Source: SIG710 sp045596925 (GTDB lineage Bacteria > Bacillota > Clostridia > Oscillospirales > CAG-272). From it: a stretch of DNA of 64,000 bases. Location of the stretch: assembly GCA_045596925.1 (NCBI GenBank), contig JAZODH010000041.1, positions 3,140-67,139 on the forward strand, given 5' to 3'. The notes under the pieces are model-generated. The model ran no database searches, was not told the DNA's origin, and saw nothing but the letters and a program-made list of their open reading frames with translations. A program made the position numbers and the translations under genes. Numbering within the stretch: the first letter of the stretch is position 1; every line of letters starts with the position of its first letter. Shown here one piece after another: positions 40,207 to 51,000 of the stretch.

Positions 40207-41169
40207 TTAATCACGTCTTTGATAGAAGACGAAGCGGCCCAGGATCAGTGCCACGACGGCTACTATGATGATGACCAGCATGAAGTACATCCATGCCATA
40301 GCGGTACTTATAACACCCTGCTTTGTGGAATACTCCTGCTCGATAAATCTCATTACAGTATTGGAGCCCGCTGTGAACGAGTCGATTACCGTATATATAG
40401 CATTTACCAGGATCATGGGGGAGATCATGGGAAGAGTGATCTTCCAGAAGGTCTCCCAAGCGGATGCGCCTTCGATCTGGCAGGATTCGTAGATCGCGGG
40501 GGAGATGGACTGCAGACCTGCAAGGAATATCAGCATCTGCACGCCCGAGCGGTTTACGATATCGTAGATACTGTTAACGATTCCGATAACGTAGCCTACG
40601 ATCTCGCGACCAATCTTCATCTGGTCAAACAGAGCCTCAACGTCAAGCATCGATACGATCTGTGACGATGCACTATGGCTCTGACCGCCCGAAACACCCT
40701 CTTCACCGTAGGAGGCAAGAATGTTACCCTGGTCGATAGATGCCATGATACCGGTGGAGAGAATAACGGGGATAAAGAAGATCGCGCGGAATGCGGCACG
40801 GCCCACCATTTTTTGGTTAAGGAGCACCGCCATGAACAGGGAGAAGATTACGATAGCCGGAATATCAAAGGCAAGTTTACCGAGACCGGCGATAAGAGTG
40901 GATACGAAGTCGGGATTGACAAAGAGTGCCTCATTGTAGTTTGCAAATCCAACGAAGGTCTCCGCCAACGCGCCTCCGGGCATCGACTCAAGCTCGAAAA
41001 AGCTGAGTCGGATGGAGTTAAAGATGATCGGCAGATAGATGATCGCAAAGCCGAGAACGAACGGAAGAACGAATACCCAACCCGCACGCGCCTTACGACG
41101 GTCAAGAGATGCCGCACGACGCTTTTTCTTTTTTGGCGCCGCTACTTTTACGTTTGCCGTATTTGTCAT
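40207..41169 (-). CDS. Carbohydrate ABC transporter permease (MalF type), second pair
   Basis: A 320-aa permease with about six helices. The EAA loop is Y-E-S-C-Q-I-E-G-A-S-A-W-E-T-F-W-K-I-T-L-P. A basic N-terminus (K-K-K-K-R-R) precedes the first helix, and a ~60-aa loop between helices 3 and 4 (S-Y-G-E-E-G-V-S-G-G-Q-S-H-S-A-S-S-Q) is longer than in the other MalF-type permease. It starts 19 bp after the DUF5696-like gene; AAAGGGAGGTG is the ribosome-binding site. Confidence 0.9.
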   Translation of the reverse strand: MTNTANVKVAAPKKKKRRAASLDRRKARAGWVFVLPFVLGFAIIYLPIIFNSIRLSFFELESMPGGALAETFVGFANYNEALFVNPDFVSTLIAGLGKLAFDIPAIVIFSLFMAVLLNQKMVGRAAFRAIFFIPVILSTGIMASIDQGNILASYGEEGVSGGQSHSASSQIVSMLDVEALFDQMKIGREIVGYVIGIVNSIYDIVNRSGVQMLIFLAGLQSISPAIYESCQIEGASAWETFWKITLPMISPMILVNAIYTVIDSFTAGSNTVMRFIEQEYSTKQGVISTAMAWMYFMLVIIIVAVVALILGRFVFYQRRD

Positions 41170-41188
41170 TTTTTAGCACCTCCCTTTC

Positions 41189-44002
41189 TTAAGATACCTT
41201 AACGTAGCCGTAGGACTCTACCGTAACGCCCTCAACGGTTACATCGAAATAGTTATAGTTGAGAATGAACGTCGTGCCGTCCTCGTAAGTTACCTTTACG
41301 ATTCTGCCGTCGTCCGCGGTCACAAGCTTGCCCTTATCAGCCTCACTTATAACCTCGCCTTCCTCAAGCACACGCTCACCGATAAGGAACTCGTGACCTA
41401 CCAGCTCTTTATCCTGAAGGTTGCCGAGAATGACGTTCAGCTCGCGGTAAAGCTCAACTATATCCTCATACCAGATGTCATATCTGATAGAATAGTACTT
41501 ACTGAGCATCTCGTCTTCCTTCAGGATCTCCGTGTTATCGCAGGAGAGGATGAAATAAATGGAAGCTCCGTTTTCGATGCACTTGAGCACCTCGTATCTG
41601 ATATCACCTGCCATGTTGATAGGTGAGCCGGTAAATTCCTTATATCCGTGGAGAACGTATCCAACGAAAGGAACGGAATAGCTTGCGGTATTGTAGTTAC
41701 TGGAATCGAGAGGCATATCAAGGATATGGTCTGCATACTTCCATGTATAAGCATTACCGCCGCTTGTCATTACGTTTCCGTATGCCTCCTCCAGAGACTT
41801 GAATGCATCAACGGTAAAGTCCTTGGAGTCCTCGCGGTTGTAGGGTTCCTTCTTATCGAAGTCGGAGTTCAGCGAATAACCGAGAGTTGCAACGGAAATT
41901 CCGATAGGATCGTAATCCTCGTATTTGCTTTCCAGCTTATTTACGAATCTGTAGTAATAAGCGGGGGACATCGCCATTTGATAGAAGGTGGTGTAGCTCT
42001 GTCTTGCGGCAGAGTAAACACGAAGGCTGGTATAGCGGTTATCGATAGATTTTACGATATGCTTTCTCATGGAAACTCCGGGGTTGGAGTTCTTCTCGTG
42101 CATATACGCGAAATCGAAGTCGGGATATACACCGTAGCCCTTTTCCTTTGCGTCATCGAGAAGTGCGTTAAAGCCCTTCTTGCCGCCTACTGCCTTTTCC
42201 CACTTCAGCTTATAGGGAACATTTGCGTACATACCGCCGTTTGCGTATCCCGTAAGCTTAAAGTTAATGTTGGAAATTCCGTCAGCAGAAAGCTCGGAAT
42301 AGATCTTCTGAACGTCCTCAAAGGTGGTCAGTGCCGTCATCACGTTTACAGGTACGGAAAGGATCTTCTTAATAGATTCCGTAGCACCGAATGTCTCGAT
42401 ATAAAGGGGCAGATCCTCCTTTGTGTCGGTAAGCTTAGTAATAATGCCGTTTTCCTTAAGGTAGTCACGGTAAGCCTTTGCCATACCGGTCCAGGTAGTA
42501 TCGTACTTAGAGGTAGCGTCTGTCTCGGTGTCGGACAGAAGAACGTATCTGATAGTGTAGCTTCCCGCGTAACGTCTCTCGCTTACAACGGTCCAGGTAG
42601 AGTTTGAACCTACGGAGATAGCCGTTGCAAGGTTATAAGAGTCTTTAGGACGGGGAGTTACGGTTACGATAGTCGTGTTATAGGGGTGAGTTGCACCGCC
42701 GTGGTAGGTAGCAAAGGAAGCCATAGCCTCGCCCTCTTCCATGATAGCAAGGAAGCCGCGGTCAACGATTCCCTGATATTCAACGGAAGTCTTTTCGGGG
42801 ATCTCGGGTGTATCACCCTCAGCAGGAACTGCAGGAGTGACCACAGTCTGATACTTCGCCTCGTTCTCAACGATACCGAAAACGGGAGCAACAGCTGTCT
42901 GCTCGTAGTTACCCGTAATAGTCTGGTACGCGTAGTCAGTACCGTACATCTTAGTATTAACGGTAGTCGCGTTAAGACCTGCGCGCGCCTCAAACTTAAA
43001 GAGTGCACCCGAGCCGTCGGGAATGAAGGTAAAGCCAGTGTTGGGGTTGATACCTGCGCCCATGTAAGGCAGGATCTGAATGTTCTCAAGGGTGTACACT
43101 TCCTCGTTATAGAGGATACCGTTGGAGGGAAGCGTTACAACAAGATCGCCTTCATCGATAGTGTACTCAAGAGCCATTCTGAAGTTTACAGGGGGCTTAG
43201 GATCCGACTCATATTCGCACTGCTCGTAGTCAAGGTCCATCTGCTCGAAGGTATAATCGGGGCAATATGCTCTGATATAGCTTTCGATCTTTCTCTTATC
43301 CACCTCGGTCGCATTGGGGTCGATGGTGTATACAGGGAATTTCTTTGTGATCGGAACCTGTGCGTAGAGGGACTTCTGCATTGCCTCTCTTACGGCAGGA
43401 GACTGCTTATCCCAAGCAGAGGCATCTCTGAGAGCATAGAAAGCAGAAAGCTTCTGCTTATCCTTTGGGTCTGTGATCTTGGAAAGAATCTCAGACTCAA
43501 AGCGAGTCTTTGAAATGATATCGGGAGCAAGAGGTCTTGTCTGCTCGTTACCGATAGAGTACTCAACGCGGATACCGTTCTTGATTCTCTCAACCTTGAT
43601 CTGTCCGCGCATTGCCGCCTCTGTATAGCTGTCGATGGTCTTACGTGTACCGTTATCGGTGTAAGTTACGATAAGCTGAGAGAGGAGCTGAGCCTTAATG
43701 CTGGCAGCCGCCTTCGCGCTGCCTACGCCATAGGGGTTTGTAAGAAGTATCTGGCCGTTCTCGGTGTTCTTAAATCCAACCTCACCGGAAACGGGATCAC
43801 ACCAGATCTCGTAGTTGCCTACCTTAGAATAAAGAGTCATGGAGGCAAGCTTTTCCTCGGAGGAGTTGAACACGAGGGTGGGATAGGATTCGATAGCAGC
43901 TGCAGTTGCTGTGTCGTCTTCTGCGGCAAAAGCGAAGATCGAGAATGTTCCCATCGCCATTAACACAGCCAAGACAAACGATATTATTCTTTTCATTTTC
44001 AT
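41189..44002 (-). CDS. Large secreted protein, DUF5696-like, of the sugar import operon
   Basis: A 937-aa secreted protein with a classical signal peptide (residues 1-26, F-A-F-A-A) and no lipobox. A central ~350-aa region (F-E-D-V-Q-K-I-Y-S-E-L then D-F-A-Y-M-H-E-K-N-S) has the rhythm of a TIM barrel, with G-Y-G-V-Y-P-D-F-D-F and a late Y-F-I-L-S-C-D-N-T-E strand, so a glycosidase-like fold is possible. I recall such proteins as DUF5696 in Firmicutes sugar loci; no enzymatic activity can be asserted. It lies between the two permease pairs, 20 bp after the YIP1-type gene. Confidence 0.75.
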   Translation of the reverse strand: MKMKRIISFVLAVLMAMGTFSIFAFAAEDDTATAAAIESYPTLVFNSSEEKLASMTLYSKVGNYEIWCDPVSGEVGFKNTENGQILLTNPYGVGSAKAAASIKAQLLSQLIVTYTDNGTRKTIDSYTEAAMRGQIKVERIKNGIRVEYSIGNEQTRPLAPDIISKTRFESEILSKITDPKDKQKLSAFYALRDASAWDKQSPAVREAMQKSLYAQVPITKKFPVYTIDPNATEVDKRKIESYIRAYCPDYTFEQMDLDYEQCEYESDPKPPVNFRMALEYTIDEGDLVVTLPSNGILYNEEVYTLENIQILPYMGAGINPNTGFTFIPDGSGALFKFEARAGLNATTVNTKMYGTDYAYQTITGNYEQTAVAPVFGIVENEAKYQTVVTPAVPAEGDTPEIPEKTSVEYQGIVDRGFLAIMEEGEAMASFATYHGGATHPYNTTIVTVTPRPKDSYNLATAISVGSNSTWTVVSERRYAGSYTIRYVLLSDTETDATSKYDTTWTGMAKAYRDYLKENGIITKLTDTKEDLPLYIETFGATESIKKILSVPVNVMTALTTFEDVQKIYSELSADGISNINFKLTGYANGGMYANVPYKLKWEKAVGGKKGFNALLDDAKEKGYGVYPDFDFAYMHEKNSNPGVSMRKHIVKSIDNRYTSLRVYSAARQSYTTFYQMAMSPAYYYRFVNKLESKYEDYDPIGISVATLGYSLNSDFDKKEPYNREDSKDFTVDAFKSLEEAYGNVMTSGGNAYTWKYADHILDMPLDSSNYNTASYSVPFVGYVLHGYKEFTGSPINMAGDIRYEVLKCIENGASIYFILSCDNTEILKEDEMLSKYYSIRYDIWYEDIVELYRELNVILGNLQDKELVGHEFLIGERVLEEGEVISEADKGKLVTADDGRIVKVTYEDGTTFILNYNYFDVTVEGVTVESYGYVKVS

Positions 44003-44022
44003 ATTATCCTTCTCCTTCTGTG

Positions 44023-46155
44023 TTAAATTCGGAACATGATCTCGTCCACAATGTTCGTAAAGAAGCTTATGACCTTTGCAAGCAGAGTTGTGAACAGGAT
44101 TGCAAGGAACATGATGAACGCCATACCTACGATAGTTCCCAGGCAGGTCAAAATGTTCTTACCGATAGAATAATCGTGAATTACCATCATCGCAACAAAG
44201 ATCAGAAGTCCGAGCCATATATAGGCAAGGGAGATCAGCAGATTGATGATCGCCATCTCGGAGCTGGTTACTACGTTGGACGCAATAGTTGCGGGAATGA
44301 TAAGCAGGGGTATGGGAGTCAGGCAGTATGACAAGGAGATAAAGATATCCTTGAAGCTACCCTCACCGTCAAACAGAGTTGTCAGACACCAGTTTCCTGC
44401 CGCCCAGAGGAAGAAGGGGGTAAGAACCGCGGCGATCTGAACGAAAATAGAGGAATATTCACCCTCGGGGTTAAATACATAACCCTGACCGATTGCCTGG
44501 TAATAGAATGAGAGGATCGTTATGATTATGATAATGATACCGGCTCTTACCGATCCTCGCTTCTCGTGCTTCAGATCCCAGAAGCCGTCGAAGGGGTGAA
44601 GGATTACGTGGAATGCGTAGAGAAGCTCCTGCTTGAGGGTCCTCTTCTCTGTGGAGATACTCGTTTCGTAGTTCACTCGGCTTACATACTTCATGAACTT
44701 GGACCAAAGAATGATCAGAACAATCAGAATACCGATCATAACGAACAGGTACTTGGAGATCCACTCCTTACGCATTTCTTTATAAGCGTTTGAGTAATTT
44801 TTTGTGTCGTATGCGGATTTATAGTACTCTATAGCCTCCTCATACTCACCTTGGCGGAACAGAGACTGACCGATTCCGACATAAGCGGTATCGAAGTTAC
44901 TGTTTCTCTTGAGGATCTCGATCCAAGCATCAATAGCCTCGTCATACTGACGTTCATTCTGGTATTTCAAAGCCTGGATCAGCGCATCGCCGTACTCTGT
45001 TCTCTTAAAGGTTGTGATAGTGTTTGTAAGAGAGCTGAGTATCATCAGAACGTCGCCCTGGTAGCAGATAGACTGGATGTTCGACACGTTACCCAGCATC
45101 GTACCCTCGTTACCGAAGGCGAAGAGCAGGTTTCCGTCAAAGTCATAAGTAAAGGTCTTGGAACGCTTGTTATCTACGATAGTCCAGGTCTGCTCAGGAC
45201 CGACTGCAACGTCGGTTACCTTTGAAGGACCCGTAATGGTATCGGTCGAGAGATGGGAAATATCGACCTCACCGGAGGGCGGCCAGAAGCCGTTACGTCT
45301 CATGATCTCCTTACCGGACGCATTCAGCATCTTAACGGGAGCGTTATCACCGGAGGTGGACTTTGCATTGATAGCAGCCTGCTGCTTTTGCTCGGAAAGA
45401 GAAGCGGTGGTTACGTAGATAAAACCGTCATCGTTAATTGCGATGTTGTTAAACTCGGTGGAGATGAAGGAGGCGGTCTGCGCTCTCTGATCGTCGGTCT
45501 GGAAACGTCTCCAAACGATCTGCCACATGTTCGCAACTACCTTCTGAGCTCCGATAAAGGATGTGAACACACCCTTATCCGTCATAACGATAATACCCTG
45601 GTAAGTCGTGGAGGATACAACGTAGAGACGGTCATACTGGTCGACTGCAACTGCAACCGGCTTGTATGTAGAGCCCTCTGTAAAGAGGCTGGATTCGGGC
45701 TGAGGAATGATCGAGTCGAACTTACCCGTTGCCTTATCAAAGGTAACGATTCTGTTCGCATCGGTATCGCAGACGAAGATTCTGTCGTCCGTTACGAAAA
45801 TTCCCTGAGGAGCGGTAAAGTTATCCGGAACGCCGTGGTTGTTCACGAAGTCCTTGATGATGAACTTTACCTTATAGAACTTATCAAGTACCACTACCTC
45901 GTTTGCCACCGAGTCAACAAGGTAAAGGTTATCTTCCTTGTCTGTCAGGATGTCCTTAATCGACGTGAGAGGGTGGTCAAGGCCCATGTACTTGTAGTCG
46001 ATAGTCTGGATCGGCACGTAAGCGTCGGGGGAATAAAGTGCAAATCCGCTGATCGAATAAGTGTAGGTCTGATAAGGAACTGCCGCGCTTGCGCACACAG
46101 CGAAAATGGTAAGGAGCGCAAGCATAATGCAAAGTATTCTTGTTACAATTTTCAT
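44023..46155 (-). CDS. NHL-propeller / TPR / YIP1 membrane fusion protein
   Basis: A 710-aa protein with signal peptide (residues 1-24). Residues ~45-375 are NHL-like repeats forming a probable beta-propeller outside the cell (D-N-L-Y-L-V-D-S, D-R-I-F-V-C-D-T-D-A-N-R, D-R-L-Y-V-V-S-S). Residues ~390-455 hold two TPR-like repeats (A-I-D-A-W-I-E-I-L and E-Y-E-E-A-I-E-Y-Y-K-S-A). A membrane helix lies near 470-490, and residues ~525-710 are a YIP1-type domain with five helices. It is co-transcribed with the permeases, so it may help assemble or sense the uptake system. No enzymatic motif is seen. Confidence 0.78.
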   Translation of the reverse strand: MKIVTRILCIMLALLTIFAVCASAAVPYQTYTYSISGFALYSPDAYVPIQTIDYKYMGLDHPLTSIKDILTDKEDNLYLVDSVANEVVVLDKFYKVKFIIKDFVNNHGVPDNFTAPQGIFVTDDRIFVCDTDANRIVTFDKATGKFDSIIPQPESSLFTEGSTYKPVAVAVDQYDRLYVVSSTTYQGIIVMTDKGVFTSFIGAQKVVANMWQIVWRRFQTDDQRAQTASFISTEFNNIAINDDGFIYVTTASLSEQKQQAAINAKSTSGDNAPVKMLNASGKEIMRRNGFWPPSGEVDISHLSTDTITGPSKVTDVAVGPEQTWTIVDNKRSKTFTYDFDGNLLFAFGNEGTMLGNVSNIQSICYQGDVLMILSSLTNTITTFKRTEYGDALIQALKYQNERQYDEAIDAWIEILKRNSNFDTAYVGIGQSLFRQGEYEEAIEYYKSAYDTKNYSNAYKEMRKEWISKYLFVMIGILIVLIILWSKFMKYVSRVNYETSISTEKRTLKQELLYAFHVILHPFDGFWDLKHEKRGSVRAGIIIIIITILSFYYQAIGQGYVFNPEGEYSSIFVQIAAVLTPFFLWAAGNWCLTTLFDGEGSFKDIFISLSYCLTPIPLLIIPATIASNVVTSSEMAIINLLISLAYIWLGLLIFVAMMVIHDYSIGKNILTCLGTIVGMAFIMFLAILFTTLLAKVISFFTNIVDEIMFRI

Positions 46156-46168
46156 TTGCTTTACCTCC

Positions 46169-47044
46169 TTAATCCTTCATACCACTGGAGCCCATGGTTT
46201 CAATGATATTAGACTGTGTAAGAACGAATACCATGATAGGAACGAGCATCATGATAACCGTGGATGCAGCACTTGCACCGCTTCGACGGATACCGCCGGC
46301 AACGATCTGCTGAATAGCATAGTTGAAGGACTTGAGCTGCTCGGACTGAATATAAATAGAGGAACCTGCGTTCCACAGTCCCTGGAAGCAGTACACGATA
46401 AGGGTAAGCCAAGCGGGCTTAACCATAGGCATCGCGATGGTCCAGAAGGTCTTGAACTCGGTGGAGCCGTCAAGTCTTGCACTTTCAAGAACAGCATCTG
46501 TTACGTTTGTCTCCATAAACTGCTTCATAAGGTACAGACCCAGAGAAGTACAGCAAGCGGGGACTATAAGCGCCCAGTAGGTATCTACCCAGCCGAGAGC
46601 ACTCATTACGATAAAGCTACAGATCGCTGTTACTGTTGCATGGAACATAAGGGACGTTCTTACAGTCTCGAACATAAACTTAGCGCCGGGGAATTTGATC
46701 TTCGCCATAGCGTAAGCTGCAAGAGAGGAGAACAAAAGGTTTCCTGCAGTACCTGCAACGGATACGAATACTGTGTTAAATATGTATCTTGAGAAAGGAA
46801 CCCAAGATGTGTTCATCAATGAGAACAGGTCCTTAAAGTTACGGAAGGTGGGGTTCATTACGTAGAATCTCGGGGGGAAGATAAACAGCTCGTCAAGAGG
46901 TTTGAGAGACTGCATTACAACGTACACCATGGGGAGGAACATGATCGCTCCCAGGAAGGTGAGAAGGAACGTAATACCTGCGTCACCGCCGGCGCTTCGG
47001 TTAAGGACAACTTTATGTTTTCTGGTTCTAAGCTTCTTTGCCAT
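46169..47044 (-). CDS. Carbohydrate ABC transporter permease (MalG type), first pair
   Basis: A 291-aa six-helix permease with EAA loop E-S-A-R-L-D-G-S-T-E-F-K-T-F-W-T-I-A-M-P. It starts 1 bp after the MalF-type partner and is followed 13 bp later by the YIP1-type gene. Confidence 0.92.
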   Translation of the reverse strand: MAKKLRTRKHKVVLNRSAGGDAGITFLLTFLGAIMFLPMVYVVMQSLKPLDELFIFPPRFYVMNPTFRNFKDLFSLMNTSWVPFSRYIFNTVFVSVAGTAGNLLFSSLAAYAMAKIKFPGAKFMFETVRTSLMFHATVTAICSFIVMSALGWVDTYWALIVPACCTSLGLYLMKQFMETNVTDAVLESARLDGSTEFKTFWTIAMPMVKPAWLTLIVYCFQGLWNAGSSIYIQSEQLKSFNYAIQQIVAGGIRRSGASAASTVIMMLVPIMVFVLTQSNIIETMGSSGMKD

Positions 47045-47045
47045 T

Positions 47046-47990
47046 TTATTGTCCCACCTTTGAAATAAGATTTTTTACAAGTACGTTTGCGCCGATCATG
47101 ATAGCAAACAGCACAACGGCGATAGCCGAGGAATAACCCGTCTCAAATCGCTGGCCGCCGTAGTCGTCCAGATGGTGCATGATGGTGTGCGCCGCGTAGT
47201 CGACCGAGGGGAATCCGCACAGAGCCGTAACGACGGCACCGAAGCCAAAGGAGCTGGTGATGGACATGATAGCACCGAACATCAGCTGAGGCTTCATGGT
47301 AGGAAGGGTCACGTACCAAAGCTCCTGCCAACGGTTCTTGATACCATCAACCGCCGCCGCCTCGTAGAGGGAACGGTCGATACCCTGGAGACCCGCGATA
47401 AAGGACAGGAAGGAGGTACCAAGGGAGGTCCAGAGCGCGACCACGATACACAGGGGCATTACATAATCCGCGTCTTTAAAGAACTGGATCTCGGTATTGA
47501 TAATTCCCAAGTTAAGAAGTGCACCGTTTACCCAACCGTATGCGTCACCGGAGAAGAGTGTACCCCAAATAAGGTAAACCTGACCGGAGATAGAGGGGGC
47601 ATAGAAGATAAGTGTTACGATAGCACGGATTCTGGGGTCCAACTCGTTGATGAACCATGCTACCATAAGAGACATAAGGTAAGACGCAGGTCCTACGATA
47701 GCCGCGAACACGAAGGTGTTCTGAGCTGCCAGCAGGAAGATGTCGTCGTCAAAGAAAAGTGTGATGTAGTTCTGCATGAAAACGAAGTTAGGCATTTCCA
47801 GCAGGTTAAAGTCTGTAAAGCTGATTACGATAGACAAAAGAACGGGGAGGACAGTAAACATGGTAAACAGGATCATGAAGGGGGCTACCATAACGTAGGC
47901 TACCCAGTTGCGCTTCATTTCCTTCCACGTCCACTGAAGCTTTGTCATTTCGCTTCTCGACACAGCTTTTTTAGTTGCTGTTTTTGACAT
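47046..47990 (-). CDS. Carbohydrate ABC transporter permease (MalF type), first pair
   Basis: A 314-aa six-helix permease with EAA loop Y-E-A-A-A-V-D-G-I-K-N-R-W-Q-E-L-W-Y-V-T-L-P. It follows the large binding protein gene by 46 bp, and AAAGGAGAG is its ribosome-binding site. Confidence 0.92.
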   Translation of the reverse strand: MSKTATKKAVSRSEMTKLQWTWKEMKRNWVAYVMVAPFMILFTMFTVLPVLLSIVISFTDFNLLEMPNFVFMQNYITLFFDDDIFLLAAQNTFVFAAIVGPASYLMSLMVAWFINELDPRIRAIVTLIFYAPSISGQVYLIWGTLFSGDAYGWVNGALLNLGIINTEIQFFKDADYVMPLCIVVALWTSLGTSFLSFIAGLQGIDRSLYEAAAVDGIKNRWQELWYVTLPTMKPQLMFGAIMSITSSFGFGAVVTALCGFPSVDYAAHTIMHHLDDYGGQRFETGYSSAIAVVLFAIMIGANVLVKNLISKVGQ

Positions 47991-48036
47991 GTTGCTCTCT
48001 CCTTTTAGTTATATCAACAAAAATCATTCCGTGAAA

Positions 48037-51000
48037 TTATTCGTAGGTGGCAAGTGCGGTAGCAGCGTCCTTTAAGTATTCTGCTATTGTACCGAAGGTC
48101 TTTGCGTCCGCCGCTTCAAGAGCAAGTGCAGCTGCGCTGATAGCCTCGATATTGTCACCCGACTCGATAGCGTCCATCGCCTGCTGTACCTGAGCCTCGT
48201 AGCCCTTTATTGCAGAGAGAGCGTCCTTTGCCTGGTCGAGTCTCTTTTCAGCCAAGGTCTGACCGATCTCAAGAGTTTCAAGTCCGAACTCCTCACGCTT
48301 ACGTGTGATTTCTTTATTTATAGTATTAATGTAACTCAAAAGCTCGGTTACGGGGTTTGCTTTATTGTTATACGCATCAAGGAATGCAAAGTTGGTATAA
48401 CGGTCGATGTAATAATAGCCGGGATAGTTAGGAATGGAGGCCAGGTTGTTAAACTGGAGTTCAAGGTTTGCAAGCTCGTCGGTAGTCCAAGGCAAGCTGG
48501 AAAGCGCATCTCTGTTTGCGGTGGGATGCTTTGCGGAGTCACCCAGGAGCGCAACCATTTCGTTGGAGTAGTCGATCTGGCACTGCTCACCTGCCTGCCA
48601 TCTCATAAATTCCCAAGCCTTTTTGGGCTGTTCGCAGCCGGAGATCATAACGATAGCGGTTACGGTGGAAATGGAGACGTTGTTGATCTCGCCGTTTTCA
48701 TCCATCATGCCGGGCAGAGGTGAGAAGCCCCACAGACCCTTGATCTCGGTCGCAAATACTATCAGCTGGTTATAGGTTCCGCTGTACTCCGCGATACCGA
48801 TAGGCATCTCACCCGTTCTGAAACGGTTGGAGAAGTCGTAGGAATAGGGGAAGGAGTACATGGTGAACATATTACACATCATCTCAAATGCCTCAAGTGC
48901 GGTGTTGGAATCAAGGTTGATTCTCATACCGTTATCGGCATACTGGGTACCACCCATCTGGTAGAGGAACATATTATAGCTGGGGGTAAGACCGATCTCC
49001 ATCTTATTAGCCTGGAGAACGGGAACGGCCTCAAGGATATCGTCCCAGGTCTTGGGAATATCGATACCAAGGTCGACCAGGATGTCCTTACGGTAGAACA
49101 TCATGGGGAAAGTCTGAGTTTCGGGCAGACCGTAGCAATGGTAAACTTCGTCAGCACCCGCGATTCCGAGAGGTGCCATTGCCGCATCGTTGTATGCCTG
49201 AATGGTCTCCTCGTAGCCCTCAAATCCCTCGATGGGAAGCAGAGCGCTTCGAATAGCGTAGTTGATTACCTCGGCCTGTCCCAGACCGATATATACGTCG
49301 GGGCCCTTACCTGCAAGGATAGAAGGAAGAAGCGTTCCCGCCGCAACCAGCTTCAGATCTACCATGATGCCGGTCTCGGGAGTGAAGTTGTTGTTGACCA
49401 GGTTTCTGATAACCTGAGACTGGTCACGTCCGTAAGCCAGCCAGACCTCAATAGCCTCGTCATCCTCAGTGATCTCGTGCTGAGAGCCCATACGGTCGTA
49501 GTTACGAACGAAGGACATGAAGAACTTACGCATCTCGTAGCCGAACTCGGAGAAGAATCCTGCGTTAGCGCGGGGGAGCTTATCCTCCGAGGACTGAATC
49601 ATGAAGTAGTCAACCATCAGAGGCTGGCACTTAGCGGTGGAGATCCAGGTAGCAAGGTTACCGATATAGCTCTTAAGCTCGCTCAGGTTCTTTGCGATAA
49701 CGTCCTCGTCGCTTGACATCTCGTCAAGCAGCCAAGCTACACGGTCAAGAGTCGCGATATTGGAGCCCTTGATCCCTGCCTCCTCCTGGAGGTACTCAGC
49801 GATAGCGTAAAGCTCGTTTGACATAAGCTTCATATCTGTTATCGCATCGGGAAGAACTCGTGTGAATCCGTAGTCACGGTAGTTATCGGGGCTCGTACCC
49901 GTGAGCTTAATGATATTAAGGTATGCTGCGTTGATGGTGTTGAGAGCCTCCTGAACGCGGCGAACCATGTCACCCATGGAGCCGAGAGACACCTCGAACA
50001 TGACTGTGTACTCTACGCCCGCCTCAAAGTAGAACTCGAAGCTCTGCTCACCGTCGCCTATAGGCTCAACTACCCAGTCGTCGGAGTAATTGAAACGTGC
50101 TCTCGTAGCCTCCGCAAAGGGAATACCGTTGTACTGACCGCCATAGATGTAGATCTGGCGGGAGCTGAACAGACCGTCGTTTACGTTCTGCTTATATCTG
50201 GCAACGATATTGTAAAGACCGGAGACCTCGGGAGTGAACTTGTAGCGCACCCACTGACCGGAGGTCTGCCACTTATCTCCGCCGATAACGTTCAGAAGAG
50301 TTCTGGAGGAGTCGGAGGGAGAGTTGAGTGAGGAAGATACGTCCTCAAGAGGATAGACCGTCTGAGAAGAGGACGCCTCGGGAATCTCGGCCTCGATCTT
50401 AATGGAATGGCCCTTCTCTGCCGCGGTATAACCGTTCTTATCGTAGCCTTCCTTTACGGAATCGTAAGAAACAAGATCCACGTGGGGGAACAGCTCGATG
50501 GACGCGATAGCGAGAGGCTCACTGACCGATTCAAGGGAGATCAGATTTTCTCCCGCTTCGAGAACGATCTCAAAGCTCTCGGGATAGAAGCCGTCCATAT
50601 CACGGAGCTCGTATTCTCTCCATTCGGGAGCCTGGATCATAGAGGGACGAAGCTCGTTGTTATCGATATCGGTCTTGAAAGGTCTGCCTGCATCGTTGAG
50701 ATCCTCATAAGCATTGTTCCACACCTTAGTAATGGAGAGGTATCTCGCCTCAGCGAAGGGAACCTTACCGTTTATACGGAATATTCTCTGAATGGATACC
50801 GACTTCGCCTCAACGGAGTAGCAGTTCAGTTTGATACTGTACTTGGCCGTCTCGGGAACGGTGACCTTCCAGGCAATAGTTCCTATGTTGGGGACGTAAA
50901 CGGATGTCACGCCCTCATATTCGCGCTCTTCAACCTCAGCCGTAGTATTCTCGGGATCGTAATCGAGACCGTCAATGAGAATACTTTCGGTTGCTCTGGC

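Noticed and set aside
41648..42607. Long plus-strand frames opposite the DUF5696-like gene
   Set aside because: They are antisense shadows; the minus-strand gene has a signal peptide, ribosome-binding site and operon context.
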